From Neorhodopirellula pilleata (lineage in GTDB: Bacteria > Planctomycetota > Planctomycetia > Pirellulales > Pirellulaceae), in assembly GCF_007859915.1 (NCBI RefSeq), contig NZ_SJPM01000006.1:310001-374000 (forward strand): a stretch of DNA of 64,000 bases, given 5' to 3'. Position 1 is the first letter of the stretch, and the number at the start of each line of letters is the position of its first letter. Positions 55,948 through 64,000 of the stretch are shown here, one piece after another. The translations under genes were made by a program, and so were the position numbers. The notes beneath the pieces were generated by a model. That model was given only the letters and a program-made list of their open reading frames with translations, was not told the DNA's origin and ran no database searches.

Positions 55948-56511
55948 ATGCTCGCTAAAGACATTAAGACCGGTACCGTTGTCGTTCACGAAGGCAACCC
56001 CGTGATGATTCAAGGCATTTCGGTCCAATCGCCGTCGGCACGTGGGGCGGCCACGCTCTACAAGTTTCGGGCACGAAATGTTGTCACTAAAAACAAGGTC
56101 GACATCACGCTCAAGGGCACCGACAACTTAGACGAAGCCGACTTTGCACGGCGGGATGTGCAAATGATGTACACCGACCCGACCAACCTTTATCTGATGG
56201 ACAAAGAGGATTTCCAGCAATACGAGTTGCCGCTCGAAGACGTCGAAGATCAAATCGGTTTCATCACCGAAGGTCTCGATGGGATACGAGCGTTGATTTA
56301 CAACGATCAATGCGTCGGATTGGATCTCCCCGCCAGCGTCGAGTTGCAAATCACGCAGTGCGATCCGGGCGTCAAAGGCAACTCGGCGACCTCACGCACC
56401 AAACCGGCGACATTGGAAACGGGTTTGGTCGTTCATGTGCCCGAGTACATTAAGGAAGGCGAACGATTGAGGATCGACACCCGAACGGGCGAGTTCCTGT
56501 CCCGCGCATAA
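55948..56511 (+). CDS. efpL: elongation factor P-like protein (EfpL/YeiP type)
   Basis: 187 aa, full length. Domain I has the loop QSPSARGAATLYKFRARNVV, the pattern of YeiP/EfpL (E. coli QSPTARGAATLYK), with Arg at the loop tip where EF-P has the modified Lys; so no EpmA-type modification is expected. Domains II and III are complete (YTDPTNLYLMDKEDF, GVKGNSATSRTKPATLETGL, VPEYIKEGERLRI). It relieves ribosome stalling at proline-containing motifs with a wider range than EF-P. The true EF-P is not in this window. Upstream is a palindrome cluster. Confidence 0.9.
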   Translation: MLAKDIKTGTVVVHEGNPVMIQGISVQSPSARGAATLYKFRARNVVTKNKVDITLKGTDNLDEADFARRDVQMMYTDPTNLYLMDKEDFQQYELPLEDVEDQIGFITEGLDGIRALIYNDQCVGLDLPASVELQITQCDPGVKGNSATSRTKPATLETGLVVHVPEYIKEGERLRIDTRTGEFLSRA

Positions 56512-56537
56512 CCCGATCGGTCGCCAACAACAAGCCA

Positions 56538-56623
56538 AGGTAGGCTGGGTCGCAGCGATAGCGGAGACCCGGCAGTTTCGCAGTGCCGGGTGTTCGTCGC
56601 AAAGCCTCCTCCACCCAGCCTAC
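56538..56623. repeat. nested inverted repeats between convergent genes
   Basis: Outer arms GTAGGCTGGGT (56540-56550) and ACCCAGCCTAC (56613-56623); inner arms ACCCGGCA (56567-56574) and TGCCGGGT (56584-56591). The right outer arm overlaps the stop of the minus-strand lipoprotein gene. It may serve as a two-way terminator, or be another dispersed repeat. Confidence 0.65.
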
Positions 56624-58392
56624 TTCGAAAGCAATCGAGCTCTCAAGCGGTTTCCGTGGCCGTAGACCGGGTCATTGGTTTTGAGTCGCTCAATCGCCGC
56701 GTCGACGTTACCTTGGGCTTCTTCGGAACGGGCGGCATTGTAGATCGCCGAGTTCTCCCAGTACGAACGCTGTTCCTCGTCGAGAACCCGTTTGGCGAAC
56801 CAATTGGTTGCCGTTTCATAGCGGCCATCGTCGTACTGAACCAGGGCAAGCCAATACGTCGCCGTTCGTTTGCCCAATCGCATGAAACCTTGGACCTGGG
56901 CGAGTTGCCGGTCGTATTCTTCGGGCTGCATCCCCAGTCCGCGACGGATGCCGTACTGTTTTTGCAACTCGACGTTGATCCGCAAGTCTTCGATTTCAAA
57001 CTCGGGGGCACGCTGTTCCAAGTAGTGCGTCCGAGCGCCGTCTTGCCCTTCGGTCTCATCATCGGCGAACTGCCCATGCAAATGTCGCCAGCGTCCGTTG
57101 GCGAGATTGTTTCCCATCGATTCTTGGCTTTCGAGAACCGCGAACCGGGACCGATACCAAAACGAAAATAGCGGATCTCGTTCGGCCATCATGTCCATCG
57201 TCGCCGCGTAGACTTCCGCCAGCGTCGGGACCAACCATATCCGGACGCCCGCGATGCCCGGCACGTTATCGATTCGTTTGGCCCAATCAGCCGAATCAAT
57301 CCATAACGTCATCCGGCGATCGCCCGTCAAGTTCGATTGCAATGCCTTCATCCGGGGCGAGATCGTTTCGGCTCGGACGTTTAACAACGCAATGCTTTGC
57401 TGGATGTCGGTTCGCGAAAGTGGAAAATCGAAGAAGCCCGCCACGTCCAAACGACGCATCACCGAGGCGTCTTTGCGGGCTTGTTCCAGGGTCGCTATGC
57501 CGACTTGTTCCGGCCCCGGAATGGGTAAACCGAGTTGGGGATGAAAGAGGTAAATTTGATCTCCGATGAGTGCCCCGACCGACCATGGCGTGCGTTGGCC
57601 GGTGTCTTCGGATTGCGTCGCCAATACCGCCGTCGGGATTCCCGCTTGCATGCATAACTGCGTGAACACGCCGGCCCGTTGCTGCCAATCGCCGATTCCC
57701 CGCCACAACGTTTGATAATCCGTTTGACGATAACCGGGGCCTTGCATTTCCATGCCCAGGGGCAAATTCGGGCGGGGCATGTTGGGCGGGAAGCCACCGG
57801 TATCGGGCTCCAATGCGATGTTCCGAACGGTCCAATCGAACAATCGCGTTGCCGTCTGCAAACGATCAACGTCCGCTTCGGATAGGTTGCCAGGCGGTGA
57901 TTTCCGCATCTCGTTCAACCAATCGGTGAACAGGGGATCGTCGCGACCGGGAGCGTCGACCCAGCCGAGTAGGCGATTGAACAGATAAGCATCACGCAGC
58001 AACGGGACGTCGCTGGTCATGAACTCGGAACGATTGATCAACTCGTCCAATTGCTCGGCGGGGATCACATCGGTCAACGTCGACGCGATCTCGGGCATCT
58101 TGCCGCCGCCGTCTGTTTTCGTCGCACCGTCGGCTTTGCCCGTCGTCTGCTCGTTTTCCCATTGATTGAGGTGGTAGGTGATCTGTTGCCTAGCCTTCTG
58201 TTCGTTCAGTCCGACGTACTGTTGCAACAGCGAAACGACTTCGCCCAAATGATCTTGGCGGGTGGCCTGTTGCAGGGCGATCTGCCGTTGGCTTTGAATG
58301 CGCCGCAAAGTGGTCGACTCATCACGACATCCCATACTCAACGGCAACGAGATACCGAAAAGCACACTGAAGAGCCAAAACGGGGTCGTCAT
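56620..58392 (-). CDS. large lipoprotein with TPR-like C-terminus, unknown function
   Basis: 590 aa from ATG 58392 (MTTPFWLFSVLFGISLPLSM), which gives a signal peptide with lipobox SMGC; the frame extends to 58452 but that adds a basic segment before the signal. Residues about 20-200 are helical; about 230-330 contain QRAGVFTQLCMQAGIPTAVL, reminiscent of transglutaminase-like folds, but the Cys-His-Asp set is not clear to me; about 480-580 are TPR-like (AQVQGFMRLGKRTATYWLAL, YNAARSEEAQGNVDAAIERL). Probably periplasmic, membrane-anchored. Next upstream is kdsA, 71 bp away on the same strand. Confidence 0.7.
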   Translation of the reverse strand: MTTPFWLFSVLFGISLPLSMGCRDESTTLRRIQSQRQIALQQATRQDHLGEVVSLLQQYVGLNEQKARQQITYHLNQWENEQTTGKADGATKTDGGGKMPEIASTLTDVIPAEQLDELINRSEFMTSDVPLLRDAYLFNRLLGWVDAPGRDDPLFTDWLNEMRKSPPGNLSEADVDRLQTATRLFDWTVRNIALEPDTGGFPPNMPRPNLPLGMEMQGPGYRQTDYQTLWRGIGDWQQRAGVFTQLCMQAGIPTAVLATQSEDTGQRTPWSVGALIGDQIYLFHPQLGLPIPGPEQVGIATLEQARKDASVMRRLDVAGFFDFPLSRTDIQQSIALLNVRAETISPRMKALQSNLTGDRRMTLWIDSADWAKRIDNVPGIAGVRIWLVPTLAEVYAATMDMMAERDPLFSFWYRSRFAVLESQESMGNNLANGRWRHLHGQFADDETEGQDGARTHYLEQRAPEFEIEDLRINVELQKQYGIRRGLGMQPEEYDRQLAQVQGFMRLGKRTATYWLALVQYDDGRYETATNWFAKRVLDEEQRSYWENSAIYNAARSEEAQGNVDAAIERLKTNDPVYGHGNRLRARLLSK

Positions 58393-58463
58393 CCCGACGG
58401 TCAAGCGGGCGAACCGTCGCCCTCGTGTAATTTCAACCAGCACCAATCGCACCCAAATTTCGT

Positions 58464-59327
58464 TTAATCGTTGAGACTTTCGACCGTTTCACGCAGTCGC
58501 AACAGACGATCGATCATCGAAGCGAACCGGTCCAGTGGGATCATATTGGCCCCGTCGCTCGGGGAGGTCGCCGGGTCGGGATGAGTTTCGAAGAACAACG
58601 CGTCACAACCGATCGCTACGGCGGCGCGGGCCAATGGTTCGACCATTTCTCGATTTCCGCCCGTCGCACCGCCCAAACCGCCCGGCTGTTGGACGCTGTG
58701 GGTGGCGTCAAAGACGACCGGAACGCCCAATTGTCGCATCAAGGGGATCGATTGCATGTCATTGACTAGTCGCCCGTAGCCGAAAAAAGTCCCGCGTTCG
58801 CACACCATGACGTTGGACCGGCCCGGCCTCTTGGACGATTCCGGTTGGCTGCCTCGAACCTTGTCGACGACGTAACGCATGTCGCTCGGGGCCATGAACT
58901 GGCCCTTTTTCACGTTCACGGCTCGCCCGGTCGCCGATGCGGCGACGAGCAAGTCCGTTTGGCGGGCCAAGAAAGCCGGGATTTGGAGCAACTGACACAC
59001 CTCGGCCACCGGTGCCGCTTGGTCGGGTAAATGAATGTCCGTCGTCACCGGCAGTCCGCTGTCCGCGGCAACGGCCTCGAGCAACCGCAATCCGGCTTCG
59101 ATTCCGGGCCCACGTTTGGCCGCCAGACTGGTTCGGTTGGCTTTGTCGAACGACGCCTTGAACACGACCTGGATATCGGGCCGCTCGTTGATTTGGGCCA
59201 ACGTTTCGCCGATCGCAAAAGCCAACTCACGAGTTTGCAAGACGCAAGGCCCGGCGATCAAGAGCAGCGGTTGGCCCTCGCCGCACAAGTAATCACCCAC
59301 GGCGACGGGAAGAATCGAAGTCGACAT
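58464..59327 (-). CDS. kdsA: 3-deoxy-8-phosphooctulonate synthase
   Basis: 287 aa from ATG 59327 (MSTSILPVAVGDY); the frame goes to 59351. The (beta/alpha)8 synthase is complete: LIAGPCVLQ, FKASFDKANRTS, GLRLLEAV, VTTDIH, IPAFLARQTDLL, VNVKKGQFMAP, FDATHSVQQPGG and FFETHPDPATSPSDG. It joins PEP with arabinose 5-phosphate to make KDO 8-phosphate for lipopolysaccharide. The Cys-free/Cys-containing metal dependence cannot be settled by eye. This indicates a KDO-bearing outer membrane. Confidence 0.95.
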   Translation of the reverse strand: MSTSILPVAVGDYLCGEGQPLLLIAGPCVLQTRELAFAIGETLAQINERPDIQVVFKASFDKANRTSLAAKRGPGIEAGLRLLEAVAADSGLPVTTDIHLPDQAAPVAEVCQLLQIPAFLARQTDLLVAASATGRAVNVKKGQFMAPSDMRYVVDKVRGSQPESSKRPGRSNVMVCERGTFFGYGRLVNDMQSIPLMRQLGVPVVFDATHSVQQPGGLGGATGGNREMVEPLARAAVAIGCDALFFETHPDPATSPSDGANMIPLDRFASMIDRLLRLRETVESLND

Positions 59328-59414
59328 AAAGTACCGTTGTTGGAAAAACATTCAGAAGAGAAAAACGGTCGAACAAAGCACCAAAACTCGATCGCATCGC
59401 CGGGCAATGTAGCC

Positions 59415-59819
59415 CTATCGCCGTCGCCGTCTCAAGATCCAACGCAACGTGTCGATCAGCCGCCACTGCACAATCAGCAACGCGACGGGAAGACCGAACA
59501 GCAGGAACTGGCTGAGTTTCTCGTTTTGGATCCACTCCGCACCGCCGGACGCGGCGACGGACAGCAACGCCATCACGATCGCGCCGTTGATGACCAAAAA
59601 ACCACACGACAACACCGCCGCAAATGAGCTCACCAAGCACCCGCCGGCGATGTCGGTAATCTCGATCCGCTGTGCACCGATCGACTCGTCCGAACCGACG
59701 TGATCGCCCGCAATGCCACCACCCGTGTCCGTGGTGAGCGATAAATGCTTTTGAAGGGGCTGCGTGCGGGTCGCTTCGGACAAAGGGGCATCCGCGGAGG
59801 GGATCGGATTTCGGGTCAT
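59415..59819 (-). CDS. small membrane protein of unknown function
   Basis: 134 aa. A polar N-terminus (about 1-55) is followed by two hydrophobic helices (about 58-85, GCLVSSFAAVLSCGFLVING, and about 100-120, LSQFLLFGLPVALLIVQW) and a basic tail RWILRRRRR. Not recognised. Its start is divergent from the histidine kinase gene, 88 bp from ATG 59908. Confidence 0.6.
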   Translation of the reverse strand: MTRNPIPSADAPLSEATRTQPLQKHLSLTTDTGGGIAGDHVGSDESIGAQRIEITDIAGGCLVSSFAAVLSCGFLVINGAIVMALLSVAASGGAEWIQNEKLSQFLLFGLPVALLIVQWRLIDTLRWILRRRRR

Positions 59820-59907
59820 GGGTTCTCAGTCATCACACAATCTTCCGACGTTCCTAACAGAAGTCCCGCCTCATCCCGTTCGTAATTCGCTGCGGGGGGG
59901 ATATACT

Positions 59908-61332
59908 ATGGGATTGGAGTGCCTACAGCCTATCTCAAATCCTCCGGCTTCGTCGATGCCCGACCTTTCAACCGTTACCACTGGAACCGGTCCGAACTCC
60001 CCCGGTTCCCGATCGCTTTCCCGGTGGAACCTCATCGCCGCTGGTGTGTTTTTGTTGGCCTTGCCGCTGATGGGAGCCCCGGCATGGTTGGTCGCGATCG
60101 TGGCGGTTGCGGCGATCGTGCTAATGGCTCGTCGGTACAACGACCAACGTGAAGACCTGATCGATCAAATCCACCAAACCCAAGGCGAATCGAAACGTGA
60201 AGTCGCTCTGTGGCGGGCCGATTTGAAAAGCCTCGAGTCCCAATCTCGCCTGGGCGCGTCCGCCCTGTTGCAGTTGATCGATGGCGTCGTCGTGCTGTCG
60301 ACCGATTTGTCGATCCTGTTGATCAATCCGTCGGCGATCAATTTGTTGGGAATGAAGGCAAAGGAGTCTTTGCCCGGTCGCCGTTTCGATGAGATGGTTC
60401 GCAACCCGCCGATGGTCAAACTGATCCGAGCCGCAATCAACGAACGTCATGCACAAGAAAGCGTGATCGAATTCCAATTCGGTAAGATCGTGCGACCGCT
60501 GCGGGTTCGTGCCGACGTGATCAACGATGAGGATTCCTTTAAGGTCCAATTGTCACTTCGTGATGAAACCGAAGCCCGACAAATCGAGGGAATGCGGCGT
60601 GAGTTTGTGGCGAACGTCTCGCATGAACTGAAGACACCCTTGGCCGCAATTAAAGGCTATGCCGAAACCGTCGAACTCGCCGCCGCCGATGACCCTGACA
60701 TGGCGATTCATTTCATGAACCAAATCGTCACCCAGTGTCACCGTCTCGAACGCCTTATTAGCGACATGATGCAGCTCGCCCGCGCACAATCGGGCAAGGC
60801 ATTGATGAAATTGTCCAGCGTCCCGATGCGTGACATTGTCGCCGAGTCGGTCCGTACGTATGAGCCGGTGGCCATCGCAAGCGGTTTGACGTTGACGTGG
60901 CACGAGATCGATGGCCCCGCCAAGGTGCTCGCCGATCCTGAAGCCGCCCTGACGATTTGCAACAACCTAATCGGCAACGCCATCCGCTACACGCCACGCG
61001 GCGGACGGATCGACGTGTCCTTGCAACCGGGGCACGGACACTGGACTCTGATCGTGCAAGACACCGGGGTGGGTATCCCCGAACAAGACCAAACGAAAAT
61101 TTTTGAACGCTTTTACCGGGCTTCACGCAACGCCGAAATGACGAACTCCAGCACCGGGTTGGGGCTGGCGATCGTGAAGAACTTGACCGCGTCGCTCGAT
61201 GGACACGTCAGCGTTCAAAGTGCCCCGGGCAAAGGTTCGACCTTTCGCGTCGAGCTTCCTGCCGTCGAGTTCAAGGCCCGGCCGTTGCCGATCGTTGAGA
61301 CCGCCACGTCACCGGTTCAGGTCAACGTTTAA
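59908..61332 (+). CDS. PhoR-like sensor histidine kinase
   Basis: 474 aa from ATG 59908 (a second candidate is 59956); an ATG at 59764 lies inside the divergent gene. Two membrane helices at about 42-75 (VFLLALPLMGAPAWLVAIVA), a PAS domain at about 115-225 (LLQLIDGVVVLSTDLSILLI), then HisKA with phospho-acceptor His about 239 (FVANVSHELKTPLAAIKG) and HATPase_c (NNLIGNAIRYTPRGG, DTGVGIPEQDQTKIFERFYR, STGLGLAIVKNL). The layout is that of PhoR. No response regulator gene adjoins it directly; the one at 63432 belongs to another unit. Confidence 0.92.
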   Translation: MGLECLQPISNPPASSMPDLSTVTTGTGPNSPGSRSLSRWNLIAAGVFLLALPLMGAPAWLVAIVAVAAIVLMARRYNDQREDLIDQIHQTQGESKREVALWRADLKSLESQSRLGASALLQLIDGVVVLSTDLSILLINPSAINLLGMKAKESLPGRRFDEMVRNPPMVKLIRAAINERHAQESVIEFQFGKIVRPLRVRADVINDEDSFKVQLSLRDETEARQIEGMRREFVANVSHELKTPLAAIKGYAETVELAAADDPDMAIHFMNQIVTQCHRLERLISDMMQLARAQSGKALMKLSSVPMRDIVAESVRTYEPVAIASGLTLTWHEIDGPAKVLADPEAALTICNNLIGNAIRYTPRGGRIDVSLQPGHGHWTLIVQDTGVGIPEQDQTKIFERFYRASRNAEMTNSSTGLGLAIVKNLTASLDGHVSVQSAPGKGSTFRVELPAVEFKARPLPIVETATSPVQVNV

Positions 61333-61367
61333 AATCCCATCTTCACTCCAGACTCGCGTTCTCGGCA

Positions 61368-62441
61368 TTGCATCCTAAGATTTATTCGGCGAATCCATCC
61401 GCCATCGCCCGCGCCGCTGAGGCGTTGTTAAGCGGAGAATTGGTCGGGCTTCCCACCGAAACCGTCTACGGCTTGGCCGCTCGCGGCGACGATGCACGGG
61501 CGGTTGAAAGCATCTTTGTCGCCAAAGGCCGTCCGCGACAGAACCCGTTGATCTTGCACGTCGCCCACCCGGACGACGCACGCCGTCTTTTGGCAGACGA
61601 TCTTTCGGCGATTCAATCGAGGCGGCTGCTATGTTTGCAGGCCTTCTGGCCGGGGCCGTTGACGTTGATTGCGCCCAAACATCCTGCGGTGTTGGACGCC
61701 GTGACCGCCGGCGGCGACACCGTCGCGGTTCGCGTTCCCGATCATCCGATCGCTCTGGCCGTCTTGCGGGAAATGGATCGGCAAAACGGCGGTCCCGTTC
61801 CTCTCGCCGCCCCGAGCGCCAACGTGTCCAATTATGTCAGCCCCACCACAGCCGAACACGTCGCCGACGGTCTCGGCGAACACGTCGCGATGATCCTCGA
61901 TGGCGGCGACTGTCTCGTCGGAATCGAATCCACGATCGTGTATTTGGGAACCGATGAATTAGCTCCGCGAATCCTCCGGAGCGGTCGAATCAGCGAACTT
62001 GATCTTGTCGCACGTCTCGACGAACCTCTGGCAGCTCATCTCGAACCGCAACCACATCCTGCGCCGGAGAGATACGAAGAACCCATGATCGCTGCTCCAG
62101 GACAGTTCGCCAAACATTATTCGCCGCGTGCCGAAGTCATTCTATTACCAGCGCACGGGGGAAATGCCACGGGCCCCGTTCCGCATCACGATCCCACGAC
62201 ACTGCGAATCGGTTTTCATTCGATGGCAGATTCCGATGCCGCTGGCGTACCCTGTTCCGACGACCGAGTTTGGACGTTCGCCCCCGACGGTCGACTCGAA
62301 ACCGCCGCTTCGAATCTTTATCGTGTCCTGCGATTGGCCGATCAACAGCATTTTCAGCGGATCGAAATCGTCGGCTGCGGCGAAGAGGGGATCGGTGTTG
62401 CCATCATGGACCGGCTCCGCCGCGCAGCCGGTCGCGACTAG
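61368..62441 (+). CDS. L-threonylcarbamoyladenylate synthase (Sua5 type)
   Basis: 357 aa from TTG 61368 (no ATG at this position). YrdC domain about 1-190: GLPTETVYGLAARGDD, KGRPRQNPLILHV, FWPGPLTLIAPK, VAVRVPDHPIA, APSANVSNYVSPTTAEHV. The C-terminal Sua5 domain follows (about 230-350), as in the longer Sua5 form. It makes threonylcarbamoyl-AMP for t6A37 in tRNAs that read ANN codons. It follows the kinase gene by 35 bases on the same strand. Confidence 0.9.
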   Translation: MHPKIYSANPSAIARAAEALLSGELVGLPTETVYGLAARGDDARAVESIFVAKGRPRQNPLILHVAHPDDARRLLADDLSAIQSRRLLCLQAFWPGPLTLIAPKHPAVLDAVTAGGDTVAVRVPDHPIALAVLREMDRQNGGPVPLAAPSANVSNYVSPTTAEHVADGLGEHVAMILDGGDCLVGIESTIVYLGTDELAPRILRSGRISELDLVARLDEPLAAHLEPQPHPAPERYEEPMIAAPGQFAKHYSPRAEVILLPAHGGNATGPVPHHDPTTLRIGFHSMADSDAAGVPCSDDRVWTFAPDGRLETAASNLYRVLRLADQQHFQRIEIVGCGEEGIGVAIMDRLRRAAGRD

Positions 62442-62565
62442 AAAAAGAAATTTTCGAATTGGCTTCCGCGTTCATCTTCGGTTCAGGTTGACCTGCAACA
62501 ATCGTTGGGATGCTGACAGCGGTCAGCTATTGCAGCCTTTTCCCACACCAAACCGAACCTTTGCC

Positions 62566-63420
62566 ATGAATAAGCTAGTCATCGCCGCCGTGATCGCGAT
62601 CGGTTTTTGTTCGATCACCGCTTACGCCGTTCACCAGGACCGCCGAGGACCACATCGCGACGGACCACATCGCGACGGACCACATCGCGACGGACCACGT
62701 CACGAAGGGCCGCGTCATGAAGGGCCGCGTCACGAAGGGCCGCGTCACGGTGGCCCCGGTTGCGGCGGGCCGAAAGGTCACTGCCATGCTCGGCCAGAAC
62801 GGCCGCATGAGGACCGCCCGCATGAGGACCGGTTGCTTGGGGATCGGCATGATGAGCGGACTGAAACGCCTCGACATTCACCGCCAACTGAGACGGAGCC
62901 GGAATTGAATCAGATCGAACTGAATGAGGGTGACGTCTCGATCCGTAGCGGACATCGCACCGATCCCGGCGATGGAGGACGACCGGTCGCACTGATTGCG
63001 GCCGCTTTGGAAGTCGACGAACAGGTTTTTCGAGACGCATTCTCGAGAGTACAGCCGGCTGAAGGTGGACCGCCGAGTTCGTTTCGGGCTCGCGTGAATA
63101 AAAAGGTCTTGATGGATGCTCTTTCACCTCACGGCGTCACCAACGATCGACTCGATGAAGTTTCCGACTATTATCGCTATCGGCCCGAGTCGGGTGAGTT
63201 ATGGACACATCGTCAAGCGGAGATTCAAGCGGTCATTGAGGACGGACAGTTGATCGGTTTAACGCTGGTCGACGGCGGGGCCGGTTACACCTGCCCACCT
63301 GAGGTGAGCGTGATTGGGTTTGAACAAGTGCAGATCGAATCGGAGATCGAGTTCACCGCCGACCTGTCGACCAATGGCCGGATCAAGTCGGTCCGGCTTG
63401 CCGAATTACCTCAAATATAA
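62566..63420 (+). CDS. secreted His/Gly-rich repeat protein
   Basis: 284 aa from ATG 62566 (MNKLVIAAVIAIGFCSITAYA, a clean signal peptide); the open frame before it covers non-coding DNA. Residues about 28-62 are seven pentapeptide units of the RDGPH and RHEGP kind, encoded by a 15-bp tandem repeat. Then GHCHARPERPHEDRPHEDR adds more His. The C-terminal half (about 115-284) is ordinary globular sequence, rich in Asp and Glu. His-rich repeats suggest metal binding. A response regulator gene starts 11 bases after its stop, so it may be under the same control or be its target. Confidence 0.75.
   Translation: MNKLVIAAVIAIGFCSITAYAVHQDRRGPHRDGPHRDGPHRDGPRHEGPRHEGPRHEGPRHGGPGCGGPKGHCHARPERPHEDRPHEDRLLGDRHDERTETPRHSPPTETEPELNQIELNEGDVSIRSGHRTDPGDGGRPVALIAAALEVDEQVFRDAFSRVQPAEGGPPSSFRARVNKKVLMDALSPHGVTNDRLDEVSDYYRYRPESGELWTHRQAEIQAVIEDGQLIGLTLVDGGAGYTCPPEVSVIGFEQVQIESEIEFTADLSTNGRIKSVRLAELPQI
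62647..62751. repeat. 15-bp tandem repeat within the His-rich gene, seven copies
   Basis: Three exact copies of GGACCACATCGCGAC are followed by four diverged copies (GGACCACGTCACGAA, GGGCCGCGTCATGAA and two close variants). The period fits the pentapeptide repeat of the encoded protein. Copy number is likely to vary between strains. Confidence 0.9.
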
Positions 63421-63431
63421 ATGGGATAACG

Positions 63432-64000
63432 ATGCGGGTGCTCGTCGTCGAAGATGATCCGGATTTGCGTTCGGGCTTGGTCTCCGCGCTGCGCGAGGAA
63501 GGCTATGCGGTCGACCAAGCTAGCGACGGATCGGATGGCTTCGCCCAAGCACGTGCGTGGGACTATGATGCGATTGTCTTGGACCGGATGTTACCCAAAC
63601 TGTCCGGATTGGATCTACTGCGGCAACTCCGTCAATCTTCCGCCGTTCCGGTCTTACTCTTGACCGCTTGCGATACGGTGGAAGACCGCGTCACGGGGTT
63701 GGATGGTGGCGCTGACGATTACTTGGTCAAGCCGTTTGATCTATCCGAGTTGTTTGCCCGATTGCGCGCGATCATTCGGCGTCGTCACGAGGTGACCAGT
63801 ACATCCGTTTGGTTCGGAAATGTGGAAATCAATTTCGCCTCACGCACGGTTGAAAAAGATGGCTGTGAAATCGAATTGACCGCTCGTGAGTACGCGCTTG
63901 TTGAGATCTTTGCGATGAGACGCGGTCAACTGGTGACCCGCACCTACCTGTACGACCATCTCTTTGACGATTGCCACGATTCGATGTCGAATTTGGTCGA
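63432..64000 (+). CDS. OmpR/PhoB-family response regulator, cut by window end
   Basis: Starts at ATG 63432, 11 bases after the His-rich gene, and runs off the window with no stop (about 189 codons visible). The receiver domain shows the acidic pair (VVEDDPDLR), the phospho-acceptor Asp (YDAIVLDRMLPKLSG), Thr (LLLTACDT) and Lys (YLVKPFDL). The winged-helix output domain is visible in part (ELTAREYALVEIFAMRRGQL). It probably precedes a histidine kinase gene outside the window. The layout near a His-rich secreted protein recalls metal-responsive systems (inference). Confidence 0.9.
   Translation, partial: MRVLVVEDDPDLRSGLVSALREEGYAVDQASDGSDGFAQARAWDYDAIVLDRMLPKLSGLDLLRQLRQSSAVPVLLLTACDTVEDRVTGLDGGADDYLVKPFDLSELFARLRAIIRRRHEVTSTSVWFGNVEINFASRTVEKDGCEIELTAREYALVEIFAMRRGQLVTRTYLYDHLFDDCHDSMSNLV

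Noticed and set aside
62128..62565. Longer N-terminus for the His-rich protein
   Set aside because: The upstream extension overlaps the Sua5 gene in another frame and would bury the clear signal peptide at 62566.

Overview
The window looks like the chromosome of a marine-type planctomycete, most likely Pirellulaceae (Rhodopirellula/Novipirellula-like). Reasons: planctomycete-enriched families (a TIGR03067-type small protein, a TIGR03545/TIGR03546-type gene pair, secreted proteins with an N-terminal LETRHLLA-type leader, NPYESP-type membrane proteins), a giant cadherin/dockerin surface protein, formylglycine-type sulfatases, a multihaem cytochrome next to an ASPIC/UnbV protein, and gene-poor spacers full of palindromic repeats. 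kdsA and an Mla-like transport operon point to a lipopolysaccharide-bearing, Gram-negative type envelope. These family assignments come from reading motifs; no database search was run.

Layout. 1-8064: PepSY membrane protein and lipoprotein; PAS-LuxR regulator; FG-GAP/ASPIC protein overlapping a five-haem membrane cytochrome. 8065-10391: palindrome-rich spacer and small secreted proteins. 10443-15938: 1831-aa surface protein. 16355-23308: HtrA protease, FtsX-type permease, inositol-monophosphatase-like enzyme next to a Ser/Thr kinase, RluA pseudouridine synthase and a TPR membrane protein. 23534-29291: tRNA-Ala(CGC), a broken integrase, two tandem sulfatases and an internally deleted third one, which together look like a decayed island at a tRNA. 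29879-32859: rhombosortase-like protease overlapping a VIT/VWA protein with a GlyGly-CTERM-like tail. 33324-38204: glycosyltransferase-like protein, zinc-ribbon membrane protein, TIGR03545/46 pair. 38665-42458: Mla-like operon (permease, degenerate ATPase, MCE protein, Cys-rich TPR lipoprotein).

42889-48169: HD-GYP protein, SppA-like protein lacking the usual serine, MazG-like pyrophosphohydrolase, O-antigen-ligase-like protein, CPXCG protein and ComB. 48248-49038: a RAYT-type Y1 transposase gene between copies of a palindrome that also occurs elsewhere. 49096-55516: recQ-hisH-unknown overlapping operon, CPBP protease, amidohydrolase divergent from a 3-methyladenine DNA glycosylase. 55517-55947: a nest of palindromes including a perfect 38-bp inverted repeat. 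55948-64000: EfpL (YeiP-type EF-P paralogue), large lipoprotein, kdsA, PhoR-like kinase, Sua5, a His/Gly-rich secreted repeat protein and a response regulator cut by the window end.

Many same-strand neighbours overlap by 4-8 bases (ATGA-type junctions), so translationally coupled operons are the rule: 5215/5222, 22166/22169, 30562/30565, 37254/37257, 39768-41589, 49791/49794, 50447/50450.
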